Shown in pieces: positions 7,663 to 14,268 of a DNA stretch of 18,019 bases (positions are counted from its first letter, which is position 1; each line of letters starts with the position of its first letter). The translations under genes were made by a program, and so were the position numbers. The DNA comes from an uncultured Clostridia bacterium. Its GTDB lineage: Bacteria > Bacillota > Clostridia > Christensenellales > Aristaeellaceae. The DNA lies in contig CAMOHY010000012.1 of the NCBI GenBank assembly GCA_946615495.1, positions 1 through 18,019 of the forward strand, read 5' to 3'. The notes under the pieces are model-generated. The model had not been told where the DNA came from. It worked only from the letters and a program-made list of their open reading frames with translations, and made no database searches.

Positions 7663-8184
7663 CTACATGCCGCCCTTTTTGAATACGTTCCGGTAGCCCC
7701 ACAAATACTGGCCGCCGCTCCATACCGTCATCAGGGACATCAGCGCGGCCAGGGTGATTACCAGCCAATGCCCGGCGGGAAGCAGCATGGCGCCCAGCAC
7801 GCAGAAATACTGCAAATTGGTTTTGATTTTTCCCAGCCACCCGGCGGCGATCACCTGGCCCTGGCCCACGGCCACCAGCCGCAGCCCATCCACCATCAGC
7901 TCCCGCGCCGCCACAATGCTAATAGCCCAGGCGGGCAGGCGGTTTGCCGCGCAGAGGAAGATCATGGCGGTGAGCACCAGAATCTTATCGGCCACCGGGT
8001 CGGCAAATTTGCCGAATACCGTTACGATATTGCGCTTCCGGGCAATGTATCCATCCAAAAAATCGGTGGCCGCCGCCAGGGCGAACACCGCCGCCGAAAG
8101 CACCGGCTGCCCCGCGGCCCACAGCGCCAGGCACACAGGGATCATTGCGATGCGCAAAAGCGTCAGCTTGTTTGGAAGGTTCAT
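7663..8184 (-). CDS. pgsA: CDP-diacylglycerol-glycerol-3-phosphate 3-phosphatidyltransferase
   Basis: The 173-residue membrane protein has the full CDP-alcohol phosphotransferase signature DGxxARx8GxxxDxxxD: D44, G45, A48, R49, G58, D62 and D66. It would make phosphatidylglycerol phosphate, the first committed step to phosphatidylglycerol and cardiolipin, in the cytoplasmic membrane. Several hydrophobic segments are visible, for example residues 9-22, 28-40, 70-92 and 126-150. The start has AGGAGAT 7 nt upstream. The pgsA-recA order is widespread in Bacillota, which supports this paralog being PgsA rather than another family member. Confidence 0.95.
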   Translation of the reverse strand: MNLPNKLTLLRIAMIPVCLALWAAGQPVLSAAVFALAAATDFLDGYIARKRNIVTVFGKFADPVADKILVLTAMIFLCAANRLPAWAISIVAARELMVDGLRLVAVGQGQVIAAGWLGKIKTNLQYFCVLGAMLLPAGHWLVITLAALMSLMTVWSGGQYLWGYRNVFKKGGM

Positions 8185-8220
8185 GTTTATCTCCTGCTCC
8201 GTCCCGTTTTCGGGGCGAAA

Positions 8221-8769
8221 TCATGTTTTATTGCGGGTGTGCAGCAGGTTTCCGGCCCATTCGGCCACCCGATAGGTCCACTTCTGGTGCTTTTTCACGG
8301 CCAGCGCCGCGTCCAGCGCGCCCTGACGGTAAGCGTTGTTTTCCGGCTTCAGGCGCACGGCCTCCCGGAAGGATTGATGGGCGGTGTGGTATTGGTGCAT
8401 GCCCATAAGCAGCTGGCCGTGGATGTAATACCATTCATCGTCCCGCGTTTCGGCGTGGCTCAATTGCAGCAGGGCGCTTTCATAGCGCTGCTGCTCCAGC
8501 AGCTTTTTGGCGATGCGCTTAGCTTCCTCCGCAGACACTGTGTGAAACACCGTTTGCTGCTTGCCCGCCGTGCGGCGCATGGCTTCCTCATAGGCCAGGT
8601 TCAGCTGAATCATTTTTTCCTGGGCCAGCCGCTGCGCTTCTTCCCCCTCAAACTGATCGGGGTGGCAGGCCTTTGCCTGCTGATGGTATGCCTGCCGCAC
8701 CTGCGCTTCGTCGGCATCATCACTCAGGCCCAATATTTCAAAGGCGTTCAAAAGATCAAACCCTTTCAT
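8221..8769 (-). CDS. J-domain (DnaJ-like) co-chaperone with TPR-like tail
   Basis: Residues 8-65 form a J domain with the essential HPD tripeptide at 36-38 (QQAKACHPDQF) and the usual helix-IV pattern IQLNLAYEEAM. J domains stimulate the ATPase of DnaK-type Hsp70. The rest (about 75-182) is helical and includes a TPR-like pair around YESALLQLSHAE and YHTAHQSFREAVRLKPEN. There is no Gly/Phe region or zinc finger, so it is a short class-C J protein, not DnaJ itself. I chose the ATG at 8769; a TTG 12 nt upstream is in frame, but neither has a recognisable ribosome site. Partner and client are unknown. It lies between murA and pgsA in the same direction. Confidence 0.85.
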   Translation of the reverse strand: MKGFDLLNAFEILGLSDDADEAQVRQAYHQQAKACHPDQFEGEEAQRLAQEKMIQLNLAYEEAMRRTAGKQQTVFHTVSAEEAKRIAKKLLEQQRYESALLQLSHAETRDDEWYYIHGQLLMGMHQYHTAHQSFREAVRLKPENNAYRQGALDAALAVKKHQKWTYRVAEWAGNLLHTRNKT

Positions 8770-8784
8770 GGCGTTTGGCAAGGG

Positions 8785-8808
8785 AAAAGCGGGGAAACAG
8801 GCTCCCCG
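8785..8808 (-). terminator. Weak hairpin after murA
   Basis: On the minus strand, CGGGGA and TCCCCG pair around a 7-nt loop (8790-8808) and are followed by only four T residues (8785-8788). It could attenuate transcription between murA and the J-domain gene, whose start lies just downstream. The short T run makes full termination unlikely. Confidence 0.3.
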
Positions 8809-8837
8809 GCAGAAGAACAGGCCGGCCGGACGCGCCT

Positions 8838-10106
8838 TTACGCCTCCAGCGGCTCCCGGTGTATATTGGCGCCCAGGGCCCGCAGCTTTTCTTCAATGTG
8901 CTCATAGCCGCGTTCAATATAGCTGGGCTCGTAAATTTCGGTGGTGCCGTTGGCCATCAGCCCGGCAATCACCAGGGCGGCCCCGGCCCGCAGGTCGGTG
9001 GCGGTAACGGGGGCGCCGTACAATTCGCTCACGCCCTCGATGATGGCGGTCTGGTCCAGGATGCGCACGTGGGCGCCCATGCGCTGCATCTCCGTCAGGT
9101 GCTTGAAGCGCGCTTCAAAAATGGTTTCGATCACCACCGAATCGCCGTTGGCGCGGGTAAGCAGGGCGCTCATGGGCTGCTGCAAATCGGTGGGGAAGCC
9201 GGGATATTCCTGGGTTTTGATATTGACCGCCCGATGGGCGTGGGCGGTGCGCACGCGGATGGCGTCGTCCATATCGCTGACGGATACGCCCATTTCCAGC
9301 AGCTTGGCCGTCAGCGATTCCATATGGGCGGGAATGCAGCCCCGAATCACCACGTCGCCCCTGGTGGCGGCGGCGGCGATCATGAGCGTGCCGGTTTCAA
9401 TTTGGTCGGGAATAACGGTGTAGGTGCTGCCGTGCAGGTGCTTCGCGCCCACGATGCGGATCACGTCCGTGCCGGCGCCGCGCACCCGGCAGCCCATGGA
9501 GTTGAGGAAGTTGGCCAGGTCCACCACGTGGGGCTCCTTGGCGGCGTTGTACAGGATGGTGTTTCCCTCCGCCTTGGCCGCGGCCAGCATGGCGTTGATG
9601 GTGCCGCCCACGGTAATGCGGTCAAAAAATACCTTGGCGCCCACCATTTTGCCCCTGGCGGTGATAATGGCCCCCCGGTCCTCCACCTTGGCGCCCATGG
9701 CGCGGAAGGCCTTCAGGTGCTGGTCCACCGGCCGGGCGCCAATGGAGCAGCCGCCGGGATAGCCCACCTCCGCCTGGCCGAAGCGGCCCAGCAGCGCGCC
9801 CAGCAAATAATAGCTGGCCCGCATGCGCTGGCTTTGCCGGTAAGGCACCTGGCAGGAATGCACTTTTCGGGGGTCCACCGTCATGCGGCGGGCGTCGGGC
9901 TGATAATCCACCTGAGCGCCCAGATCGGTCAAAATATCCTTGAGCACCCGCACGTCCTCAATGTCCGGCAGGTTTTCAATGGTGCAGGGGTCGTCGGAGA
10001 GCAGCGCAGCGGGAATGACCGCCACGGACGTATTCTTTCCGCCGGATACATAGGTTTCCCCCATCAGCGGAATCCCGCCCGTAATGAGCAGCTTGTAAGA
10101 ATCCAT
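8838..10106 (-). CDS. murA: UDP-N-acetylglucosamine 1-carboxyvinyltransferase
   Basis: The 422-residue protein is full length for MurA, which transfers enolpyruvate from PEP to UDP-GlcNAc in the first committed step of peptidoglycan synthesis in the cytoplasm. The catalytic cysteine loop is intact (GYPGGCSIGARPVDQH, Cys120), so the enzyme should be fosfomycin-sensitive in principle. The N-terminal substrate motif reads SGGKNTSV (21-28) where the common form is SGAKNA; this variant resembles the second MurA paralog of Bacillota, so another murA copy may exist elsewhere. The start is supported by AAGGAGG at 10114-10120. It is the first gene after the strong promoter at 10214-10242 and heads the long minus-strand block. 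Confidence 0.96.
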   Translation of the reverse strand: MDSYKLLITGGIPLMGETYVSGGKNTSVAVIPAALLSDDPCTIENLPDIEDVRVLKDILTDLGAQVDYQPDARRMTVDPRKVHSCQVPYRQSQRMRASYYLLGALLGRFGQAEVGYPGGCSIGARPVDQHLKAFRAMGAKVEDRGAIITARGKMVGAKVFFDRITVGGTINAMLAAAKAEGNTILYNAAKEPHVVDLANFLNSMGCRVRGAGTDVIRIVGAKHLHGSTYTVIPDQIETGTLMIAAAATRGDVVIRGCIPAHMESLTAKLLEMGVSVSDMDDAIRVRTAHAHRAVNIKTQEYPGFPTDLQQPMSALLTRANGDSVVIETIFEARFKHLTEMQRMGAHVRILDQTAIIEGVSELYGAPVTATDLRAGAALVIAGLMANGTTEIYEPSYIERGYEHIEEKLRALGANIHREPLEA

Positions 10107-10213
10107 CCAGCAGCCTCCTTGTGCACAGTATGCGCATTCCTTTTCCTTCCGGGAAAAGCCTGCGCCTTCCGGCTCCGCTTTTCGCTTGGCGATCCGGAAA
10201 AGTTGCCATTCTC

Positions 10214-10242
10214 AGTATACCATACTATTTCGATTTTGTTAA
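10214..10242 (-). promoter_or_regulatory. Strong promoter of the murA block
   Basis: On the minus strand TTAACA (10237-10242) and TATACT (10214-10219) are exactly 17 nt apart, and TG precedes the -10 by one base. Transcription would begin near 10207, leaving a leader of about 100 nt before murA. I see no riboswitch or T-box pattern in that leader. This is the only strong promoter I find for the genes from murA down to the dnaC-like gene. Confidence 0.8.
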
Positions 10243-10328
10243 GCATTTTTTCATTTGTTTCATAAATACGCTTTCAATTCATAAGAAGGCAGAAAGCTTC
10301 CCCAGCATTGGGGCGAAAGGCTCATGGA

Positions 10329-10355
10329 CCGGGCAGGCGCGAAAAAGCGGCCCGG
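10329..10355 (+). other. GC-rich hairpin upstream of the helicase-nuclease promoter
   Basis: CCGGGC (10329-10334) pairs with GCCCGG (10350-10355), and inside it CGC (10338-10340) pairs with GCG (10347-10349) around a GAAAAA loop, with a 3-nt bulge. It is followed by an A7-C-T7 tract at 10361-10375. The arrangement could be a regulator site or a terminator-like barrier in the divergent murA/helicase region. The rest of 10107-10417 holds the two promoters and nothing else I can name. Confidence 0.4.
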
Positions 10356-10391
10356 AACGCAAAAAAACTTTTTTTCTTTTCTGAAACATAG

Positions 10392-10397
10392 TATAAT
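10392..10397 (+). promoter_or_regulatory. -10 box of the helicase-nuclease gene
   Basis: A perfect TATAAT lies 20 nt before the chosen ATG. The -35 position, with a 17-nt spacer, falls in the T7 run (10369-10374) and does not resemble TTGACA, so the promoter may need an activator or rely on the A/T tract. Transcription would begin near 10404, inside or next to the ribosome site region, giving a very short leader. Confidence 0.6.
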
Positions 10398-10417
10398 GGG
10401 GTTTGCAGGAGGAAGCA

Positions 10418-12703
10418 ATGATGACGGCGGAACAGGTATTGGCGGCCCTGATGGCCATTCGGGCCCCTCAGGCCCAGGATGAATACGATTTGCACGGGCT
10501 GGTGGCCCAGGCGCTGCAGGAGGCGGATATTTCCTTCCGCCATGAAGCGCCCCTGGCGCCCCGGTGCCGCATTGATTTTCTGTGCGGCTCCGTGGGCGTT
10601 GAGATCAAACGGGGCAGGCCGGACCGTCTGCCCGTGGAAAAGCAGCTGCGCCGCTACGCCGAAACGGGCAAACTGGGCGCCATTATTCTGCTGTCCGAAA
10701 AAACGCTGCCCGATCTGCCGGGCTTTGCCGGCGGCGTGCCTGTGTATCCCGTCAGCCTGCAAAAAATGTGGGGCATTGCCACCGGCACCGTGCCGGAAGC
10801 GTCCGCCCCGCCGCCCGCGGCGGAGGAAGAAAGCGTTTTGCCGGAGGCGGAGGAGGAAACGCCGCCCCCGGAGGAAGAATATCCGGCCGAACCAGCCCCC
10901 TTGGAGGAAGAAGCGCCGCCGCCCGTCCAAATGGATGAATTCGCCCTGGAAAACCGCATCCTGCGCGATCTTGCCCAGGAGGACGTGCCCGTTTTCCTTC
11001 GGCAGAGCGGGCCTGCCCCTTACTATTACGGCACCCTGAGCTATAACGCCCGGCGGAAATGCTGGGTCATTAAGGGCGACCCCGCCGTGACCGAGCTGGC
11101 CAAGCGCCTGTTTCCCGGCAGCGACGCCAAGCGGGGCGAGGCGCGCTTTACCGCCCACCGGCGCATCATCGGCGATGTGAACTGGCTGATGCTGCGCTAT
11201 CCTTTGCAGATTTCTCCCCGCGACGAAGGCCGCTGGCAGCAGGCCCTTCGGCAAGCCCAGGAATATTACCGGGCCCGCGAACGGGCGCGGGCGCCCGCCC
11301 TGGCGCCCCAGCCCTCCGCCGCCGTGTTTTCCGGCCAGCTGCGTCCCTTCCAGCAGGCGGGCCTTCAATGGCTGCTGCTTACGCCCCGCGCCCTGCTGGC
11401 CGATGAAATGGGCCTGGGCAAAACCGTGCAGGCCCTGGCCTGCGCCGCCCAGGAGGGCATTTTTCCCCTGCTCATTGTGCCCCCGCCCCATCTGTGCCGC
11501 AATTGGCAGGCGGAAACCCTGCGCTTCCTGCGCATCCAGGGCCGGCAGCCCCGCGTGCACATCATCAAGGGCTTAACGCCCTATCCCCTGCCCCCGGCGG
11601 ACGTATACATTCTTCATTACCTGCTGCTGCGGGGCTGGAAGCAGGAATTGCCCAAGCTGCAGTTTCACACCGTCATCTTTGACGAGGTGCAGGAGCTGCG
11701 CCGCACCGGCACGGAAAAATACAGCGCGGCCAGCCTGCTCTCGGAAAGCTGCCAGCGGGTGATGGGGCTTTCCGGCACGCCCATTTACAATTACGGCAGT
11801 GAAATTTGGAACGTTATCAACATCCTGGACTATCATTTTCTGGGCGATTGGGAAACCTTTACCCGCGAATGGTGCGCGGGCTACGGCAACCGCATTGTGC
11901 AAAAGCCCCAGCTTCTGGGCGATCATTTGCGCCGGGAAGGGCTGATGCTGCGCCGGACCAAGCAGGAGGTGCTGCCGGAATTGCCGGAAAAGCGGCGGCT
12001 GGTGCAGGAAATAGACGCGGACGACGCCCTGTACGTGCACCTGATGGCTCCCGTGTGGGAAAAGCTGTACCGCTGGCGGCAGGACCAGGCGCTGTCCGCC
12101 TCCGCCCGCGCTCTGCTGGAGGACCAGATTTCCCAGGAGGCCCGCCAGGCCACCGGGCTTGCCAAGGCGCCCTACGTGTGCCAATTCGTAAAGGCGCTGC
12201 TCAGCGCGGGAGAAAAGGTGCTATTGTTTGCCCATCACCACGCCGTGATGGACCTGTACAAAAAAGAGCTCAAGGCGGAACGCCCCGCCTTTATTACCGG
12301 CCGGGAAACCGCCGCCCAGAAGGAGGACGCGGTGGACCGCTTCATGCTGGGCAAAACGGACATTTGCTGCATTTCCCTTCGGGCGGCCAGCGGCCTGAAT
12401 TTGCAGCGGGCCACCTGCGTGGTGTTCGGCGAGCTGGATTGGAGCCCCGCCGTGCATTCTCAGGCGGAGGACCGGGCCCACCGCATTGGCCAGCGGGATT
12501 CTCTGCTGTGCTATTATTTGGTGTCTCCCCGCGGCAGCGACCAGGATATGCAGGAGGCCCTGGGCCTGAAGGTGAGCCAATTTCAATTGCTCATGGGCGA
12601 CGGCGTGGAAAGCCAGGCCCACGCCGAAGCCGGGGCCAATTTTGCCCGGCAGCACGTGGAAAAGCTGGTGCTGCGCATGAACGGCCGCCGGACGGAAGAA
12701 TGA
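10418..12703 (+). CDS. SNF2-family helicase with N-terminal PD-(D/E)XK nuclease-like domain
   Basis: The 761-residue protein has three parts. Residues 1-120 look like a PD-(D/E)XK nuclease fold: a helix with E22 and H26, then RIDFLCGSVGVEIKRG with D53, E62 and K64 placed as the D...ExK catalytic set, then a helix and the strand LGAIILLSE. A Pro/Glu-rich linker follows (124-170). Residues 200-285 (YYYGTLSYNARRKCWVIKG onward) resemble the region before the motor in bacterial SMARCAL1-like proteins. The motor (about 305-700) has Walker A DEMGLGKT (329-336), motif II FDEVQ (421-425, a DEVQ variant), motif III SGTP (452-455), motif V SLRAASGLNLQ (653-663) and motif VI DRAHRIGQ (685-692). It is probably a DNA translocase or fork-remodelling enzyme able to cut DNA; repair and phage defence are both possible. 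ATG 10418 was chosen over a TTG at 10403 because AGGAGG is at 10407-10412. Confidence 0.85.
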   Translation: MMTAEQVLAALMAIRAPQAQDEYDLHGLVAQALQEADISFRHEAPLAPRCRIDFLCGSVGVEIKRGRPDRLPVEKQLRRYAETGKLGAIILLSEKTLPDLPGFAGGVPVYPVSLQKMWGIATGTVPEASAPPPAAEEESVLPEAEEETPPPEEEYPAEPAPLEEEAPPPVQMDEFALENRILRDLAQEDVPVFLRQSGPAPYYYGTLSYNARRKCWVIKGDPAVTELAKRLFPGSDAKRGEARFTAHRRIIGDVNWLMLRYPLQISPRDEGRWQQALRQAQEYYRARERARAPALAPQPSAAVFSGQLRPFQQAGLQWLLLTPRALLADEMGLGKTVQALACAAQEGIFPLLIVPPPHLCRNWQAETLRFLRIQGRQPRVHIIKGLTPYPLPPADVYILHYLLLRGWKQELPKLQFHTVIFDEVQELRRTGTEKYSAASLLSESCQRVMGLSGTPIYNYGSEIWNVINILDYHFLGDWETFTREWCAGYGNRIVQKPQLLGDHLRREGLMLRRTKQEVLPELPEKRRLVQEIDADDALYVHLMAPVWEKLYRWRQDQALSASARALLEDQISQEARQATGLAKAPYVCQFVKALLSAGEKVLLFAHHHAVMDLYKKELKAERPAFITGRETAAQKEDAVDRFMLGKTDICCISLRAASGLNLQRATCVVFGELDWSPAVHSQAEDRAHRIGQRDSLLCYYLVSPRGSDQDMQEALGLKVSQFQLLMGDGVESQAHAEAGANFARQHVEKLVLRMNGRRTEE

Positions 12704-12720
12704 ACAGGGGATAACAAGAA

Positions 12721-12804
12721 AGAGAACAGAGCGCAGCGTACAGATTATGATGAATGACACGGAGCCGTGCCACTATATAATCTGAACGCTGCGCTCTGTT
12801 CTCT
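12721..12804. repeat. Long near-perfect inverted repeat between convergent genes
   Basis: Two 28-nt arms (12721-12748 and 12777-12804) are reverse complements with a single mismatch (A12740 against A12785). The 28-nt loop itself holds a small hairpin (CACGG with CCGTG near 12758-12769). The repeat lies between the ends of the helicase-nuclease gene and the convergent xth gene. A shared bidirectional transcription stop is the simple reading, although neither side has a good T tract. It could also be a small palindromic mobile element. A second small palindrome, AAAGCGCGCTTT, covers 12812-12823 at the xth stop. Confidence 0.9.
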
Positions 12805-12822
12805 CTGCTTGAAAGCGCGCTT

Positions 12823-13575
12823 TTATTCCATCACCAGTTCCACCGGACAATGATCGGAGCCGAAAATTTCCGGGTGGATGGAGGCGGATTGGAGGCGGGC
12901 CTTCAGCGCTTCGGACACGATGAAGTAATCGATGCGCCATCCGGCGTTGTTTTCGCGGGCGTGGAAGCGGTAGCTCCACCAGCTGTAGGCTCCCACCGCG
13001 TCGGGATGGAAATAGCGGAAGGTGTCCACAAAGCCCTGGGAGAGCAGGGCGGTCATTTTATCCCGCTCCTCCTGGGTGAAGCCCGCGTTGTGAATATTGG
13101 ATTTTGGGTTTTTAATGTCCATTTCCGTGTGAGCCACATTCAAATCCCCGCAGAACACCACCGGTTTTTCTTTTTCCAGGCCCTTTAAATAGGCCAGGAA
13201 GGCGTCCTCCCATTCCATGCGGTAGGGCAGGCGGGCCAGGCCGTCCTGAGAATTGGGCGTGTAAACGGTGATAAAGAAAAATTCCGGCATTTCCAGGGTA
13301 ATCACCCGGCCCTCGTGGTCAAACCGTTCCACGCCGATGCCATAGCGCACGCTCAGCGGCTCCTGACGGGTAAAAACAGCGGTGCCGGAATAGCCTTTCT
13401 TTTCGGCGTAGTTCCAGTATTGGCGGAAGCCCGGCAGGTCCAGAGCGATTTGGCCTGCCTGCAGCTTGGTTTCCTGAAGGCAGAAAATATCCGCGTCCAG
13501 GGCGGAAAAAGCGTCCATAAATCCTTTTCCCATCGCGGCGCGCAGGCCGTTCACATTCCAGGAAATCAGCTTCAT
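12823..13575 (-). CDS. xth: Exodeoxyribonuclease III / AP endonuclease (ExoA type)
   Basis: The 250-residue enzyme is full length and keeps the endonuclease/exonuclease/phosphatase active site: N7 (SWNVNGLRA), E35 (LQETK), Y105 (VYTPNS), D144 and N146 (GDLNVAH), D216 (WRIDYF) and D241-H242 (GSDHCP). It cuts DNA at abasic sites and removes 3' blocking groups in base excision repair. Overall it is closest to the B. subtilis ExoA type. The start has AGGAGGAA about 9 nt upstream and lies 16 nt after the HAD gene stop, so the two are co-transcribed. It is the last gene of the right minus-strand unit. Confidence 0.95.
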   Translation of the reverse strand: MKLISWNVNGLRAAMGKGFMDAFSALDADIFCLQETKLQAGQIALDLPGFRQYWNYAEKKGYSGTAVFTRQEPLSVRYGIGVERFDHEGRVITLEMPEFFFITVYTPNSQDGLARLPYRMEWEDAFLAYLKGLEKEKPVVFCGDLNVAHTEMDIKNPKSNIHNAGFTQEERDKMTALLSQGFVDTFRYFHPDAVGAYSWWSYRFHARENNAGWRIDYFIVSEALKARLQSASIHPEIFGSDHCPVELVME

Positions 13576-13591
13576 GGGGAAAAATTCCTCC

Positions 13592-14239
13592 TTATGTGCG
13601 CCAAATTGCCGTTTCCATGTCCGGCGCGGCTTTTTTCAGCTTTCGTTTGGGGTTCACCTGCACGGGATGGCCGCACAGGCGCAGCATGGGCAAATCGCTT
13701 TTGCTGTCTCCATAGGCCCAGGAGGCGGCAAAGTCCGCCTGAACGCCCTGCTGCTTCAGCCAGGAAAGAACGCGGCGGGGCTTTTCCTCGCCCCTGCAGT
13801 TTTCGCCCACCGTGCCGTCGGGCAAAAGCGGCGTGCAAAGCACCGCTTCAAAGCCCAGGGCTTGGGCAGCAAGGGGCATATAGTTTTCCGTGGAGGCCGT
13901 CACCAGCACGGGAAGACGCCCCGCCTGCCGGTGCGAAAGGATGCAGGCTTTGCCCGCTGGGTACACCCTGCCCAGCAGCTCCTGCCGCACAAAAGCTTCG
14001 TCCAGCGCCCGGCGGTCCTTTTCGCTCAGCCGCATACGGAAGGCCAGGGCGGCGTTTTTGCTCTCCGCGGCGCTTAAAAGGCCCAGGCCGTAGCGCACGG
14101 CGGCGGCGCAGGCAAGGAGGTATTCCCTTCGGGACATCGCGCCCTTTTTTCTGGCAAAGCGCACGAAGGCGACGATGCTGTCGCCCCGAATCAGCGTGCC
14201 GTCAAAATCGAACAGCGCCAGCGCCTGGGGCCTGTTCAC
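13592..14239 (-). CDS. HAD-IB family phosphatase (SerB-like)
   Basis: The product (215 residues from the chosen start) has HAD motif I DFDGT (11-15), motif II threonine in LVTAS (112-116), a motif III lysine near GEEK (150-153) and motif IV GDSKSD (177-182). A helical cap lies between motif I and II, as in subfamily IB phosphoserine-phosphatase-like enzymes. Substrate is uncertain; several HAD-IB members act on phosphoserine or lipid-linked phosphates. I chose the GTG at 14237-14239 because GGGAGG is 8-9 nt upstream. An ATG at 14270-14272 is in frame and overlaps the previous stop as ATGA, adding 11 residues, but has only a weak ribosome site. It is co-transcribed with the peptidoglycan-binding gene upstream and xth downstream. 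Confidence 0.85.
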   Translation of the reverse strand: MNRPQALALFDFDGTLIRGDSIVAFVRFARKKGAMSRREYLLACAAAVRYGLGLLSAAESKNAALAFRMRLSEKDRRALDEAFVRQELLGRVYPAGKACILSHRQAGRLPVLVTASTENYMPLAAQALGFEAVLCTPLLPDGTVGENCRGEEKPRRVLSWLKQQGVQADFAASWAYGDSKSDLPMLRLCGHPVQVNPKRKLKKAAPDMETAIWRT

Positions 14240-14268
14240 GGTGTTTTCCTCCCTCATTGGCGGAATGG

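Noticed and set aside
10107..10207. T-box or riboswitch in the murA leader
   Set aside because: The leader is only about 100 nt and shows no T-box sequence, specifier stem or terminator/antiterminator pair.
8673..10265. 530-codon plus-strand frame opposite murA
   Set aside because: It is antisense to the clear murA gene, His/Gly-rich, and has no ribosome site or recognisable domain.
10403..10417. TTG start that would extend the helicase-nuclease by five residues
   Set aside because: The AGGAGG ribosome site lies inside this extension and the predicted transcription start is at about the same position, so ATG 10418 fits better.
12721..12804. Integron attC site
   Set aside because: The arms lack the RYYYAAC and GTTRRRY core sites and there is no integrase or cassette array.
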